This document shows positions 26,575-39,604 of a DNA stretch of 64,000 nucleotides, in pieces (the first letter of the stretch is position 1; the number at the start of each line of letters is the position of its first letter). The translations under genes and the position numbers were made by a program. The notes under the pieces were generated by a model. That model had not been told where the DNA came from. It worked only from the letters and a program-made list of their open reading frames with translations, and searched no databases. Origin of the DNA: Gymnorhina tibicen (taxonomy: Eukaryota; Chordata; Aves; Passeriformes; Artamidae); the NCBI GenBank assembly GCA_013399875.1, contig VXAZ01000953.1:2355890-2419889 (forward strand), given 5' to 3'.

Positions 26575-29450
26575 TAGATTATAGAACATGGGCCTGCTCT
26601 ACCTGACCCACAGGTAGGTGCCCTGAACTTGAGTTTCCTCCATCTCTGAAATACAAAGGCTGTTCCCAGCAAGAGCCCTAGCCCTTCAGAAGTCCCAGGG
26701 GGTCAGTAAGCCAGCCTGGGGAGGAAAATCACAAATCTGTAAATAATTTTAACCTAGCTAGGTGGACCTCTGCCACAGGAGGATGGACAAGGCCCTGAAA
26801 ATTTGTCCCAACTGGAGCACAAACCCCCCATTTTGTTTCAAAGTCTTTCCTAGTTACATACAGGAAGCACCACTGGGTATGTTTATCTGATTGAGACAAA
26901 GAGTATAGATCAGTTTTTCACACAGCACTCAGCTTTCCACATTTTGAAGGCTGGCTAAATACAAAATAACTCTCTTTTCTGCCCAGTCTGCATGGCAGAG
27001 AGTAGCCTCTTGCCCCTGCTGCTGCCTTAACTCAGGTGCTGGAGGCAAATTCTTTTGCTACCGAGAGTTGTGCATGACTCCTGTCCCCAAACTGGTGAGG
27101 GGGAATGCATCATTACGCAGGTTATTTTTGTACGAGAGCAAATCCTGTCCGTGCCGTGTCCTTAGGGATAACATAACATTCTCGAGCTCCATTAGCAAAA
27201 TCTCACATCTATGTAAAGGATTTGTAAATGTTAACCCAGGATTGTGAGGGACTTCGGAATAAAACAGATGCTAGGTGGTATCCATGGTCACACTAACAAT
27301 GAAGCAGGGTTTGCCACTTAAGAGTTTGCCCTCAAGAGCACACAATTATTTAATGCTTTAGAGAAAAAAAAACAAACATGACCAGAGTCTTGACCAAACC
27401 AGAGGATTTCTGTTTTGTGGGAATATCTGCATCAGGAAATTTTGCAGCAATTGCCTACTGAGGAATGTGGGGAATTTATTACCATGCAAGAAAGATGTGC
27501 AACATGAACACACAGCAAGGCCTCTTCAGGCTGCAGTTCCACTATGGGTTTAGCATTGCTGCAGCACTGCCTTTGTTCCAGCTCTAGACAGACAGGCTTA
27601 TCTGCCCCCTTCTCCAACCCATTCTTGGGCGAGAACGGGAATTGATTAGCTCTAAGCTTACATCAGTTAAAACTATTGTGGAGCAGCATCTTCAGGGACC
27701 GTGGTGATCCAAAAAATGTGCTTCTGAACAGCTCACCCCAAGAACTGGCTTCTGACAGCCCTTGTGTGGTGGAGGATCACAAGTCTGCTGAAAACAGTAA
27801 GTTTCTGCAAAGTGTTTTGATTTCAACAAAATGGTATTTGCTAATGAGAACCTGAATCAGTAAAACAGTCCCAGCTGCTCCTCTCTCTGGCAAAAGAAAT
27901 GGGGAAAAAAAGAAAAGAAAAACAACTAATGCTTTTGTATGTAAAAAGACATTTCCAGCTAGAGTAAAAAAAAAATTAATGTTTGTTCTTTTAACAGTAG
28001 AGACTTGGAGCAGAGAGGAACAAGGTAATTTCACATGTTCCTGTGAACAAGCTGCTGCAGATAGCTTCCCTAGATAATAAGTAGAAATGAGTGAGAAGAA
28101 ATGGATAGGGAAAGATCTATAATAGTGCAAAGAAATGTGTGATCAGCTAGGGAATTCCTTTTAGGAGCCTTGTAGAGAATATTGTATTTGCCAGACCAGA
28201 TCAGACCACTGGGCCAATCAAGTGCAATTTAAGCATTAAGTGTAACAGCTTGATAAATCTAGGTCAATGCACCTACACGCAGGTACAAGTTTAATACCAC
28301 TTCATTAGCAGGACTGCAGCACCTAACATGGAGCATATCTACAGGTCCTGGAAGAGAGAAACTATTGGCATTTATGAGATTGCGCAATTAAATCAATGAG
28401 TTTCTCTTAACGAGTGACCAGAGATTGGTCCCGCTTTACAATTTCTAGTCTGCAGCAGCAGACGGTGCTGATGCTTCAAATATAAGGGGAAAACAGTACT
28501 GCAATGCTTCTCTGGCCAGTGTGTAACTCCCTGCAGGAGGCTGGAGAGGGAAGAACTCTGCCTTTTTGAGCCCATGCATTCAATCTGCCTTCACTGGAAA
28601 TGTATTATCTTAGCATGCAGCAGACCCACAATTACTATTAAACGTTCGCAAAAACCAGCGCGGATCTGTTTCAATCCATCTTGGCACCTTGTCTCGGCCC
28701 CAACTCAGTACAAGGGGGATTTTATCTTTGCACTTGTTTCAGGTTACTACAGAAGGACTTCTGGGGCTTGCTCAATAGCACAGAAATCTCAGAATTTTTA
28801 GGTGTACTTCTAGGATCTCATCTTTGCAGGGGCTGAGGAAGACAGCAAAATTCCTGACTGCCCTGGCCAGCAGGTGGGAGAGGGAGTGAGATGACAGGAG
28901 AGGGCTCTGCTCTCCTGAGACTATGGAGTGATGAAAAGACTCTTCATTATTAAAAGATGAAATTGGCAGTAGTAGATCAACAGCATTAGATCCCCTGTTC
29001 CTTCTCCCACAAATGGGAATAGTACAGTTTTCTTCTCCTTCTTCCCTGACCACCCCTCATGACTCTGAGACTGGTCCAGGCTTCTCACTTGCATTAACCA
29101 CTCAGCTATTTCAGTAAAGAACCCTCTCTGTACCACAACCTTCAGTGTCTGAGCAAAGCTGATAGTTACTCATCTCAGCTGCAAGCCAGCTTGTTCAGGT
29201 ATGACTGTAGTACACAGGGACCTCTCCCAGGACTGCAGTACACTCATACAGCAGACCAGCACTAATGGCAGCCTGTTGGATACTTCCAGCACAAAAAGTT
29301 GTGCACCTCCCTTCCAGATGAGCCATCGCACTCACAATCGCAGTACACCTCTGTTCTGGCAGCCACCCAAAGCATACAGAGAACAGTAACAAAAAGCACA
29401 CCGTGCTGTCAGACCTCACAAGGTCAGGGCAAAACCTGCTCACATTCGGG
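26575..29450. other. Non-coding DNA between the solo LTR and a CR1 fragment
   Basis: No retroviral internal sequence follows the LTR, supporting its solo status. No open frame over 120 codons and no recognisable element. Part of the sequence just before 29451 may be unrecognised, more diverged CR1. Confidence 0.6.
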
Positions 29451-29562
29451 GGTGGATGGGGCACTGAGCAAACTGACCTAGTGGGGGTGGCATCCCTGCC
29501 CACAACAGGTGGGTTGGAACAAGATGATCTTTAAGGTTCCTTCCAACCCAAGCCATTCTATG
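29451..29562 (+). mobile_element. CR1 3'-end fragment, sense orientation
   Basis: The plus strand carries the CR1 3' terminus in sense orientation: a GGATGGGGCACTGAGCAA segment, CATCCCTGCCCACAACAGG, GGGTTGGAACAAGATGATCT, TTAAGGTTCCTTCCAACCCA, and a final CCATTCTATG that matches one copy of the octamer repeat ending CR1 elements. The 5' side fades into unrecognised sequence before 29451, as expected for a severely 5'-truncated copy. No coding sequence is included. Confidence 0.85.
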
Positions 29563-32500
29563 GCCCAAGCCAAAATCTGTCTCTGCAGTTGCCCTGTGAT
29601 AGATCTACCTGTTCTTTTCTTAGAAACAACTTTCAAGGGCTGCTAACACAAACCCAGACTTAATATAAGTGCAAAAAGCTCCACAGGCATGTAATATGTC
29701 TTTTGGAAATGAAAAGTGGTCCAAGAGATCTAATCAGGTGAAAGGCAATTCTTTACCGAGGCTGTCAGATGCAGATGAACTCTGCAGGGCTTGCTGGCTC
29801 CTGAAATGCCCATCTAATCTACCCAGTACAGCCAAAGCACCATCAGACCAGGCCTCCTAAAATCCTGGCCAGCAGCCCTTCCACCTATTCCTTAAGTGCT
29901 CTACTCTGGGGGTTTTTGACCTAATCATTATTATCCAAAACACATCGTTCACTTGAGTTCACCCTTACGGCCCTTTGGAGACACCTTTGTTTACACAATT
30001 GCCCTTTTTTTTGACCCTAACCCAAATCTACCTGTAAAATATGGGGTTCAAAAGCCTCCATGTGCTTTGCCCTAACATACACGACGATGTTCTGGAAATT
30101 AATCTGTGTTAGAAAAGTATCTGACTCTGACATAGAAGCAGTTGATAAAAGGAGAGAATGCTTCCTACTTCTGCAATAATAATGACAGCATTAAACCCCA
30201 GGGAAACACTACACTAGAGAAAGATGGTCTTGGCAATAATCAGAACAACAATTTGCAGACTAAAAATGCCGTCTTTCACGTACTTCTTCCAGGAAGCAGG
30301 ACTAGAGAATTTTGCAGAGTGACTATGACACACAAGTGGGGGTGAAAGAGCACGGAAGGAGCTGCAGCAGGAGTCATGGTAGGTGCGGAAATACAAGCAA
30401 GGATGGAGTCCATGCACAAACACTCTTGTTCTCAGCCCTGCCCCCCAAACAAAATATCCCCACAATGCTTCCACCAGCCAGGTTTCTTACATAAGTCAGA
30501 TATCCTGGAGCCAGTAGCATGAAGGCTTTCACATGCACACACGTGTTCATGCATGGGCTGGCAGTGGGACGTGGCCAGAGGCAGCAGCAGGCTTTGAGTC
30601 CAAGGAGTGGCAGCGAGAGCAGGACAGATGGTGAGCATGAGTCTAGTACGGGCTCGCACGCAGCAAGCAGGTTAAGGCAACACAAAATGGTCCAAAGGTA
30701 GTATTGAACACAGGGAGAAGTTTGCACCTTGTTTCATCTTAGCTTCAACCCCATCCTTGTTATTTTCCCCTTTTTCTTACTGTTTTTTCTGCTTTCACCT
30801 TGCATATCTTCTCAAACTGCATGGTAAAAAGTATTGCATCCACACACCTGTGCCTCACTCCCTTAATTCAAAGCCACCTTCATCATCATGCCATGCTGAT
30901 CCCAGACAAGCCCCAAAAGGCACAGATCGTTCAACTCTCATGTGGATGTCACCTAATGAAGACATCTATAAATATGGGCACATTAGAGCTCACCATCTGG
31001 CTGTGCCTCTTGGATGGCTCCGCTCCCCACAGATCAGTGGGCATGGAGATGTCTGCAGCCAACCACTTATCCCTCTAGCTGCTGCTCCAGCCCTGGCGGG
31101 CACGGATGCCCTCAGCGATGCCGCTGGCTGCCGAGAGCACAGCGGAGCGGGGCCATTCCAAGCGGAGCAGTGAGCCGAGCCCAGAGTGCTGCCCCTCCGC
31201 ACACCGCGCCCAGGGCTGGCAGTGCTCCCCAGCCCCTGTCCCCCTGCAGGGCCAACTCTCATCCAGCACCGCCAGGGTGACAAGCCCCCTCCTTTCTCTC
31301 CGCGTCTGCATGGCACCAGCTTCAGCCTTTCTATCAATCTCAAGCACATTTTTCTTCTTTCTCATCTGCCTCTGACACACCTTTTCTTCAGCGCTAGGCA
31401 CAATTTTTCTGTCCGCTGGTCAAAATGATAAATTGGAAATATTTCTTTCCGGGAAGACTCAAGACCTATCATTTAATTTTTGCTTGCTTGTTTGTTTTAT
31501 TTTAGAAAACACTCTTTTCAGATTGGCTGAAACATTTTATTTGACCTATATGGAAAAAAGAAAAAAAAAGCCTTTTCCTCACAAATTTCCTTTTTTTTCT
31601 ATTACAGAAATTTTCCAAAACAGAACTCACTGCAAAATCAGAAATTGTTCATCTTCTCCAAATAATTTCTCCCTTTTTCCCCCCAAAACTAAGCATGACG
31701 CACAAAGAGTGCAAGCCCTCTCCAGACTGTGCTTAGGGAGGTAAAATAGCACTCTTGCTGACATTTTTCTGCCATCCTACTCATTTTCCCTGCAATCATC
31801 TGCCTGTTCCCAAATGCCATCACGGTTGTCGGACTAAGCTCTCAGAGCAGAACTTCCGCACAGAAAAGTTCACTGAACTGCCGTGGCATGTTTTGCTCCC
31901 TGAATATCCTGTAGCCACAGGACACCTAAGATGATTGTATTTTCTTTGAAGTACATGAATATTTTATATTCTCCCTCCCTTGCTTTCCCCTCATCTTAAT
32001 TATTCTCTTATTTTGAAACACCAGCTTGCATGCAGTATTTAAATAAAGCTGTTTTCAGAGTCACAAGCAGCTTGAAACACTCAAGCCTCTCAAAATATAT
32101 ATTGCAAGTGACATGCATCCTCCTCGTCTGTGCATAAGTGGCAGAGAGCAAGGCACAACCTGGAGAATCCATACAGGATGGGGCATTAGAGGAGCAGCCT
32201 TTCCCTTCTGAAAGCTTGGGTTCCCTCAGCAAAGAAATCTGGGCATGTGAGTTGAGACACAGGGTCAAGGCTAGGGTTTCTATGCAAATCATTGAAAGGT
32301 CTGGCACAGCAAACTTTACTCAGGAAGGTGTCTGAAAATGCAAGGGGGTGCAGAGGGTCAAAATTGAAGCAGGGAATGGGAGGGAAGTATTCCAAGTTGC
32401 AATTTGGAAAAATAACTGCTGCAGGGCAAGAGAGAGAATGAAAACACTGAGAATTTGCTATACATATGGCTATATTAGGTAATTATATATGCATGAAAGG

Positions 32501-32847
32501 GTTCAGAGGGTTTGGGTGACTCAGCAGCTCCACAGACCTATGTGGTCAGATCACACAAATCTTTGCCAAGGCCCACAAGCTGCAAGGATCCAGCTTTGCT
32601 GGATTTTGAGAAGCCTGTTTTATGGGACATCTTTGAGAGGAGTCCCAGAAGCCCTTTCACTTTGAGTCATGGAGTTTTTAGACCAAACATCGGTTGATCC
32701 AAAGAACCACTGAACAGCTGGATATGCAGACCCAGGTGGCTCTAACTGCAAGCCAGGAGGTGGGATGCTCCATGTCTCCAGCAAGTGGAAGGGCTGCTTC
32801 AGGTTCATAGCTGACAAGACACTCAGGGCTGGGGCTGGGTTGCTCTG
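29563..32847. other. Non-coding DNA between two CR1 fragments
   Basis: Includes the CpG-rich patch at 31081-31310. Overlapping open frames on both strands around 31.0-31.4 kb are a by-product of high GC (few stop codons) and share no domain. Confidence 0.6.
31081..31310. promoter_or_regulatory. Small CpG-rich patch (borderline CpG island)
   Basis: By eye count there are 15 CpG dinucleotides in about 230 bases, with roughly two-thirds GC, in a window where CpG is otherwise rare. Observed/expected CpG is near the usual 0.6 threshold and the length is near the 200-bp minimum. Sequence such as GCGGAGCGGGG and CACCGCGCC could hold Sp1-type sites. No adjacent first exon or TATA box is evident. It may be an orphan CpG island, an enhancer, or chance GC-rich DNA. 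Confidence 0.35.
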
Positions 32848-32893
32848 CATAGAATCATTAAGGCTGGAAAAGACCCTCAAGATGGAGTCCAAC
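32848..32893 (-). mobile_element. Very short CR1 3'-end fragment, antisense on plus strand
   Basis: The plus strand reads CATAGAATCATTAAGGCTGG, then AAAAGACCCTCAAGAT and GGAGTCCAAC, which is the reverse complement of a CR1 3' end (TTGGACTC...ATTCTATG). Only about 46 bases are clearly alignable by eye. Sequence past 32893 may be a more diverged continuation. It is consistent with a heavily 5'-truncated or eroded insertion. Confidence 0.75.
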
Positions 32894-35800
32894 TGTTTTG
32901 GGCAGCTGTATCTCCACAAAGTTGTCTATTACATGAAGGAATGGATATTAACGGAGATAGCCACTTGCACCAGGTGAGGGTGCTACAGACCTGGCAGCTG
33001 TTCCAGCTGCTTGAGTGATGTGTCCTGGCTTACCTGGAGGTGTTTCCCTGAACAGCTGAGAGAATAGGAAACGAAGCGTGCCTCTGCACAGGTCAGGGGA
33101 GGCCACGCACCATAAATGTTTGTGCAGGTGGATGAATAGCTGTGCCCACAGATGCTCACAAGTAGGGCAAGGAGTAAACATGCATATTTGAAAACTCATC
33201 CATCTCTATTACAAAAATGAGTCATCTCATCCCAATACCACTTTTTAGCTTTGCAGAGGCTTATATCAGACACAGCAGGTAGCTGGCAGATTGGAAAAGG
33301 ACTGCCTGCAAATCTCAGGGCCGAGTGTCCTGAGGTTTGATTGAGGCCTCCCAGTTGACACAGCACTCGGCTGGGAATGTGCACGTGAGCACTAACAGGG
33401 GCATATGGCAACTTCCCAAATTTGCCTGTGGGAGAAAATTTTGCTCCTCTGCTCTCATCTGATGGTGCGTCTCTGAATCAGTTCTTCATTATCAATCATC
33501 TGCAGAAGAGTTTGTGCTCTTATCTCAAAAAATCTCCCTGCCCTGTCCACATCCCTTGTTTATAAAACCCCAGCAAAGGTGAGTGCTGCTGTGAGGAAGA
33601 ACCTTTATAGTAATGGAGAGATGCTTTCAAAGAACTGAAAAAGTTACAAATGTCTCCTTGCTCTTGAATGTATTTCCTGTTTTGCAATGAAGATTTCTAA
33701 CACCATGTTTCCTCAGCCAATGCTGTTCAGTCATGCTGGGTGAGAAGAAGTGGAATTTTTACTGGATTCTACCCATTGGACAGGGAAGCACATTTTTAAA
33801 CTCAAGGAGATAGCCAAGGGCAAACTTTTCAAAGGCAAGAAGAAAGAGACGCTTTAAACAAGCTCCACGTGCAGAAAAACCCACCCTACAAACATTGCAA
33901 GGACACAGCACACTCAAGTTGCCCCATGAGACAAAGGGATTGCAAGTTCCATGCTTTAACACTGTACAGCCAAGGTGGCCCTGTCCTCCCCTCCCTCCCA
34001 TGCACGAGCCAAGAGACAGGACTAACATGACACACATGCCAGCAGCTTCAGAAAGCAGAGCAAAGACTACAGCACAACGAGCACTCTGACAGAAGCACAA
34101 AGCATGATATTTATTTACTGCCTGTCAATGTCTAGCCTGGATGTGCTGCTGCATCTCCATAGCCATTATAACTGCTCATTAGACATTAACAGGACGGGAT
34201 TTTGTTGCAGTCAGGTCATCTGAGTTGATAGGAAAGGGGACAGCAAACAGCAGCAGAGAAATCCAAAGTGAAAGGGAAGGAACAACAATCATCTGCTGCA
34301 ATGGTTACAGTCAGTAATGAGTTGGCTGGCTACTGTGCATCACTACTGCTTTCTAGTAAGTGGAATTAGGAGCAGAGCCATGTGTCAGGGGCTCCATACT
34401 GTCAGCTGTTAGCAGGGAGATTGATTTAACACAAGCGACAATGGCACAAGCTTTGTCAAAGGAGAAATTCCCTCCTAGCTGCCAGGCAACCACAGCATGA
34501 AACAGTGGTACTAGTGACCAAACAGCCAGCGTGACTACTGACCCCTTGGCAAGACCCACACTGAAATGCAGCTTTATTAAACATAATAGACTTAGCACTG
34601 TGGATGATTTTGAAACCATCATGTACATTATGCACGTGCAAAAACATTCAGAAATAATCCACTACCAATGAGTAGATGAAGCAGAGCATCCCAGACATAA
34701 TGTAAACCCTGCCCAGGAGAATGGGCAACAACACAGCTCCAAATAACCTGTGCAACCCTGTTTTACCTGGGGGGAGGGAGAGGAGGAAAACTGGGAGTGG
34801 GCAGGTCTCTCTCCCAACAAACACAGTGTGGGGGAGAGAAAAGAGATCATCTGTCTGACAGACCAGAATGAGGATACCAAAGAGAAAACCTTCAGGGAAA
34901 ATTGCAGTGTTTCCTCCCAGAATGAGCCTGGACTCTGAAATCAGCACACAATACACAAGATTGAACACTTGCAGGCCTGGGCCTGTTATTGAAGTAATCT
35001 TGGGTAGAAAACAAAAACCATAGCGTGAACTTCTTTTTTACCTTAAGAAATAGATTATGGTTATTCTCCAACTTAGTTGACTGAAATTACGTAGAGAAGT
35101 TCAGCCACAAAAGCCTTCTCTGAAAAGTGTAAAAGCTGTAGAATACCTTTTCTCAGAGTTTGTTCTTCTCTTCATCCATCCTGTCTACTCAGCAGATTAA
35201 CGTGACCATTCACTACATTTTAGCAAAGCTAAAAGACACACTGTCTGTTTTTTCAGCTATGACCATTTTGCTGTGTCTTCCCTTTTGTGTACATATGATT
35301 TACGAAGGAAGAAGCTTGGCTTCCAGGTCCCAAGATACACTATTGATCTGGAAGTGAAGGGGGAAGAAAAAGCCCCAAAACTCCTCTATCTTCTAGATAT
35401 GCAAAGTGACTTTCCTGGAGTAAGTCAGGTCCAAGCAACCAGTCCCAGGGGCTCTGCAGACTTAGACTCTATGCAAAACTGAATTATATTTAAAAACATC
35501 TGCAACTACATTTTGTTTCCAGGAAGCCTCATGACTGTCCTTGGGAGCTGAAGCTGGACAGGTAAAGACTGGAATTATATATAGGGAGCATGACCAGAAA
35601 CAGCACTGGGGACAGAAGAAAAAAATTTCCCAAAATGTATCACTTTTTCTTATCTCCAGGAGTATGTTCCCTCAGATTTCCTCAGCTCAGAACACCAGCC
35701 TAATTCGCACAGGGAAGGAGTAAAACAGGAGGCAATTCCAAGAAGCTGCTGCGTGGTTGCGGAGGTATGTGTTAAAACACATACAGCCACGTGTCAAACT

Positions 35801-38800
35801 CACATTCTGATCTTGCCAGACTTGTGCGGCACAAAACTCCCACAGAGGAGGGGGAAGAAAAAACCAAGACAGACACAGCAGGATTCTTACAGCATGTGCT
35901 TCATCAGAGGTGGTATTTCAGGCTCCTTTACCTCTCTCAATGGAGAGGGTCTGGATTTTTTCCCATGGCCTGAGTTGGGAGGGAGCACTGAGGCACACAC
36001 AGACACGCCTGTGCCTTTGTACAAGGTCTCGGAGAAAGGGGGCAGTAGCCGACTTATCCTTCTGCCTGTTGTCAAACAGTTAATTGTTCTAAAACAGCTG
36101 GGCCAGACAATAGCATCTTTAATGGCCCAGCTTAAGCACGGTCGTGACAGAAATCATAATATTTTTTAATCTCCCTTTCCCAGCCTTCCTGGAAATTCAT
36201 TTTTAATGACTGCAGTTGGCTTTCATTTTTGCTCTTGTTTTTAATTCAGATAACTTCCTGAGTCGTGCAACTTCTCCGTTCCACCCCTAACACTCCCTGT
36301 AATGAAGGGCTGCAGTATTTTAAATGAAAAACTGTACCAGATGCTAACAGAACCAATAGGATAGTCTGGTTCACCAGGTCTTGCCTCCTTGTTCTGGACC
36401 TGATCCAATATCCCACATGACCAACAGGTAAGGACTGTGGACAAGGTTTGTTACGTCCCCAAGGCACTTCATAATATAACTTCTCCCTTACAACCAAGAC
36501 CCAAGCACATAGGTCTCCCCATCAAACTCCCCACATGGCCCATCTTCAAATACTTTGACCCAAAGTAGTAAAATGAGATAATGGCAATCTCTAAGACTCA
36601 TTGATCCCACATGGTATCACACTTGCATGGTTATTGTCTGTTACTGCATGTTTAAACAATGGTAGGAAAAATTACTGTGTTTTCTCCAGTCTCAAAACTG
36701 CAAAATTTATTTTTTCTTCATTTTTTGGCAGTTCCCATGTAAGTGCTAGAAAATATTTATCATTGAAATTTCTGTGCTTTAAAGTATCTAGAAGTTTTCA
36801 TTAAAGAACTAAATATACATCAAAGCTCCCCCAACGCTTCCCTCCACCCTACAGCATCCCATAATCTCCCAGTCCAGGGCTCCCCTTATGCATGCCATTC
36901 CAGGTTCTTATCCCCAACACATGACATGTTCATCATCACAGTCCTCTGATCTAAGTTTGTCCATTTTTTAACACTCAGTTTTGTTTGCTTCTATAACTTC
37001 ACACCTCAATACTCTGCTTCATTTTAGACAACCAAATAAAAATGCTATAAAGCTTAATTTATTTTCATTGTTCCATAGAAGGCTAAATTTGGTTCTTGGG
37101 TCCAATGCCTCCCCTTTTTTGGTTATGAATTTCATACTGAAGAAAGCAAAATTCATACCTTCTTAATGAAATTTTCACGAACTATGCATTGCATGATGCT
37201 ATATATCCAGCAATATTAACTGCTGAAGCTGTTTACATTCAGAAGGCTTCCCTCAGCCCCAGAAAGGGCAACGTTTATTTTTTATGTACTAAAAGAACTT
37301 CAATTTCCAGAAAATGCCATGGTCACCTCAAAATATGACTCAGTAACCCAGATGGAGGTCATGATCCTAGAGCAGGAGAAACATATCCATCATGCATGAA
37401 TCAAATGTGTCGCTTGGCTCTTATGCAAGACATTATTTAAATGAGCCCCAGAGAAACTGAACTCCTTGTTGCTAAACACATAAATGATCAGTCTTATAGA
37501 TTCAGTGTAAATGCTTGACTGACTGTTGCTGGGGCCACACGATTAAGGATCCCACCCTCACACATCCATTCCGTGCTCAGTATCTCAGCATCCCACTGCC
37601 TGAGTGAGACTTTGCAACTCCCATCTCCAGCGTGAATTTGCTCGGAGTAAGAATGGCTGGGGGAGATGGAAGCAGCAAGGGTGAAGTTAAAATACAACTG
37701 TGCTTTAAAATATGATGGGCTGGAGCCTGGGGTGCTGAACATTATCCTATACTTCCAGGGACAATTCAGGATCCAAGATGGGTACAAATTAAAGGGATAA
37801 TTCAGCAGTAAAGAGGGAGGGGGAGCAGAGAATTGAGTTTCTGAAAAATAACCTGTGTTTTTACTACTGGGTTCACCTATGTAGTACCTAAAAATAGTTA
37901 TCTATTACAAAGCCTCCAATTTCAGTGACTTAGGTCATTTTTAGCATGAGTTCACGGCCGTGTCCATATATGTTTGATTAGACTTAAGTCAAAACAGTAT
38001 CACCTGAAAATGGGTAGCCTTAGCACAATACTACCTACACACACTAATACTTTTAAAAATCTTTCTGAAGCTCACCTCATCCAAATTGGCACTTTGTCAG
38101 GAAGAGAAAGTTTGAAAAATCCCAAACCAACCCATTATGGGCATAATACTATAAATTTGTCAATACAAATTATGGTTTAATAAAGATCTTTCATCAAGTC
38201 ACAAAAAGCAGATGAAAGAAGCCAAGTTCAGTGATCCTTTCAAGAGGAGCGTGGTTGGTAGTTGATGCTCTTCAGTGAAGGTGGCTCTCTGGCACGGAAG
38301 CAAGCAACCCACTTAAAAAGACACAACATGTCTTCACTGATCCACATTCTGGATATCAACTTGGATGTTGATGTTTTCTTTACAAAACCTCAAGGTGGAA
38401 CTTTTATGAGTCCTGAAGCATGAGGAACACATATAACTTATTTTTCCTTTTCTGTTAGTACCCAGGAGGCTCCTAGTAAGAGCTTCCTGTTGCACTTCCC
38501 TACACATGGTCAGACACAGACTGTCTGAAACAAGAGTGGCTTAGATGGGCAAAGCTGCCAGGAAGTAGAAAAAGAATAAAACATAATTCCCTACTTTACA
38601 GACAGGAAAACAAGGCATGAAAAGATCACACTGGAAATTTGGGGCAGAACTCACAACTACAGACAGCAAATCCAGGGCCAGTGCTAGGATAGGCATCTCC
38701 GACACTGAATGCGCAGGATGCTGAGTAGGGAGAGAACCCAGGGAAGGCAAGAGCTTTGTGAAAGCAGCTCTTCTGAAAAGCCATAACTGCATTGATTCAC

Positions 38801-39244
38801 AAAAATGCATGACAACGGGCAAGCTACAGCCACAAACAGAAGCGCAGGCATCAAACCTGAGGGGACCAAGAGGTGATTAAATTAGGAGGCAGCTGATTTG
38901 GAAAAAAAAAAAAAGGCAATTCTCCCTCCCATTGTGATGGAGAACCTGTGGGATCCACAGCCGCAGGAAGCTGTCAGCTGAGATGCTGTGACTGGGTAAT
39001 TTTAGGAAAAATAACAACACTGAAAGTTATGCTGAACAAATGTGAAGGGGAATTCAGGGCATCAGGGCCTGGAACGGGAAGCAAAGAATTGCTTTCCCTG
39101 TTCTAGTATGGTGTTGTTACAGTAGGGCATATGCACACATTCTCCTTTGAAACACACAGAGTAGGCTGTAGCATGCACTGCTGTGAGGGATAGATGGGCC
39201 AAAGGGATCACATCTGGAAAGGGAAATCCTACTCTCCCCTCATC
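32894..39244. other. Non-coding DNA, no supported gene
   Basis: No transposon or exon that I can support. An A13 run lies at 38902-38914. The block near 34100-34220 is AT-rich with mixed motif content and could be worth a conservation check. Confidence 0.6.
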
Positions 39245-39344
39245 AAGAGGGAATAAATGAGAAGGGAGGAAAAGGAAGGGGAAGCGCATAAGGAAGATAA
39301 AGAGAGAGCAAAGGGAAGGGAAAGGAAAGAGGAGGGGAAGGAAA
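39245..39344. repeat. Purine-rich (GA) tract with mirror repeat
   Basis: About 93 of 100 bases are purines, with an uninterrupted 35-purine run at 39310-39344. Within it, AAAGGGAAGGGAAA (39310-39323) is a perfect mirror repeat, the symmetry that supports intramolecular triplex (H-DNA). A looser GA-rich shoulder continues to about 39370. There is no regular short unit, so this is a degenerate polypurine tract rather than a clean microsatellite. Confidence 0.8.
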
Positions 39345-39585
39345 TTTTCACAAGACAGAAGAGAGAGCTAGGATAATCAGACAGAAAAGACAGATCCCTA
39401 AAGGATTTGATTTTAAAACCCGCAATGTTTTTGTTCATCCAGCAGCAACACTGCAGACTGCGTGTCTGTATCCAAACGCCTAAAAGCGAACATCAGGTCA
39501 TGCAGCAAATGCCTGTGCCTGTCAGGGGGCACTGCCTGCCCCCTTGCCCACCCCAAACACAAGAGATGCCAGCTCCCCACCACCG

Positions 39586-39603
39586 CTTGCCCTAGCGGGC
39601 AAG
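39586..39603. repeat. Perfect 7-bp inverted repeat with 4-base loop
   Basis: CTTGCCC, loop TAGC, GGGCAAG. The arms pair perfectly. It sits in a locally GC-rich stretch and has no further support for function. Confidence 0.45.
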
Positions 39604-39604
39604 G

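Noticed and set aside
31014..31428. Overlapping open frames on both strands around the CpG-rich patch
   Set aside because: High GC lowers stop frequency in all frames. The translations share no domain and no strand is favoured.
33556..33570. TTTATAAAACCCC as a promoter TATA box
   Set aside because: Isolated AT-rich hexamer with no initiator, GC-box or downstream exon; expected by chance.
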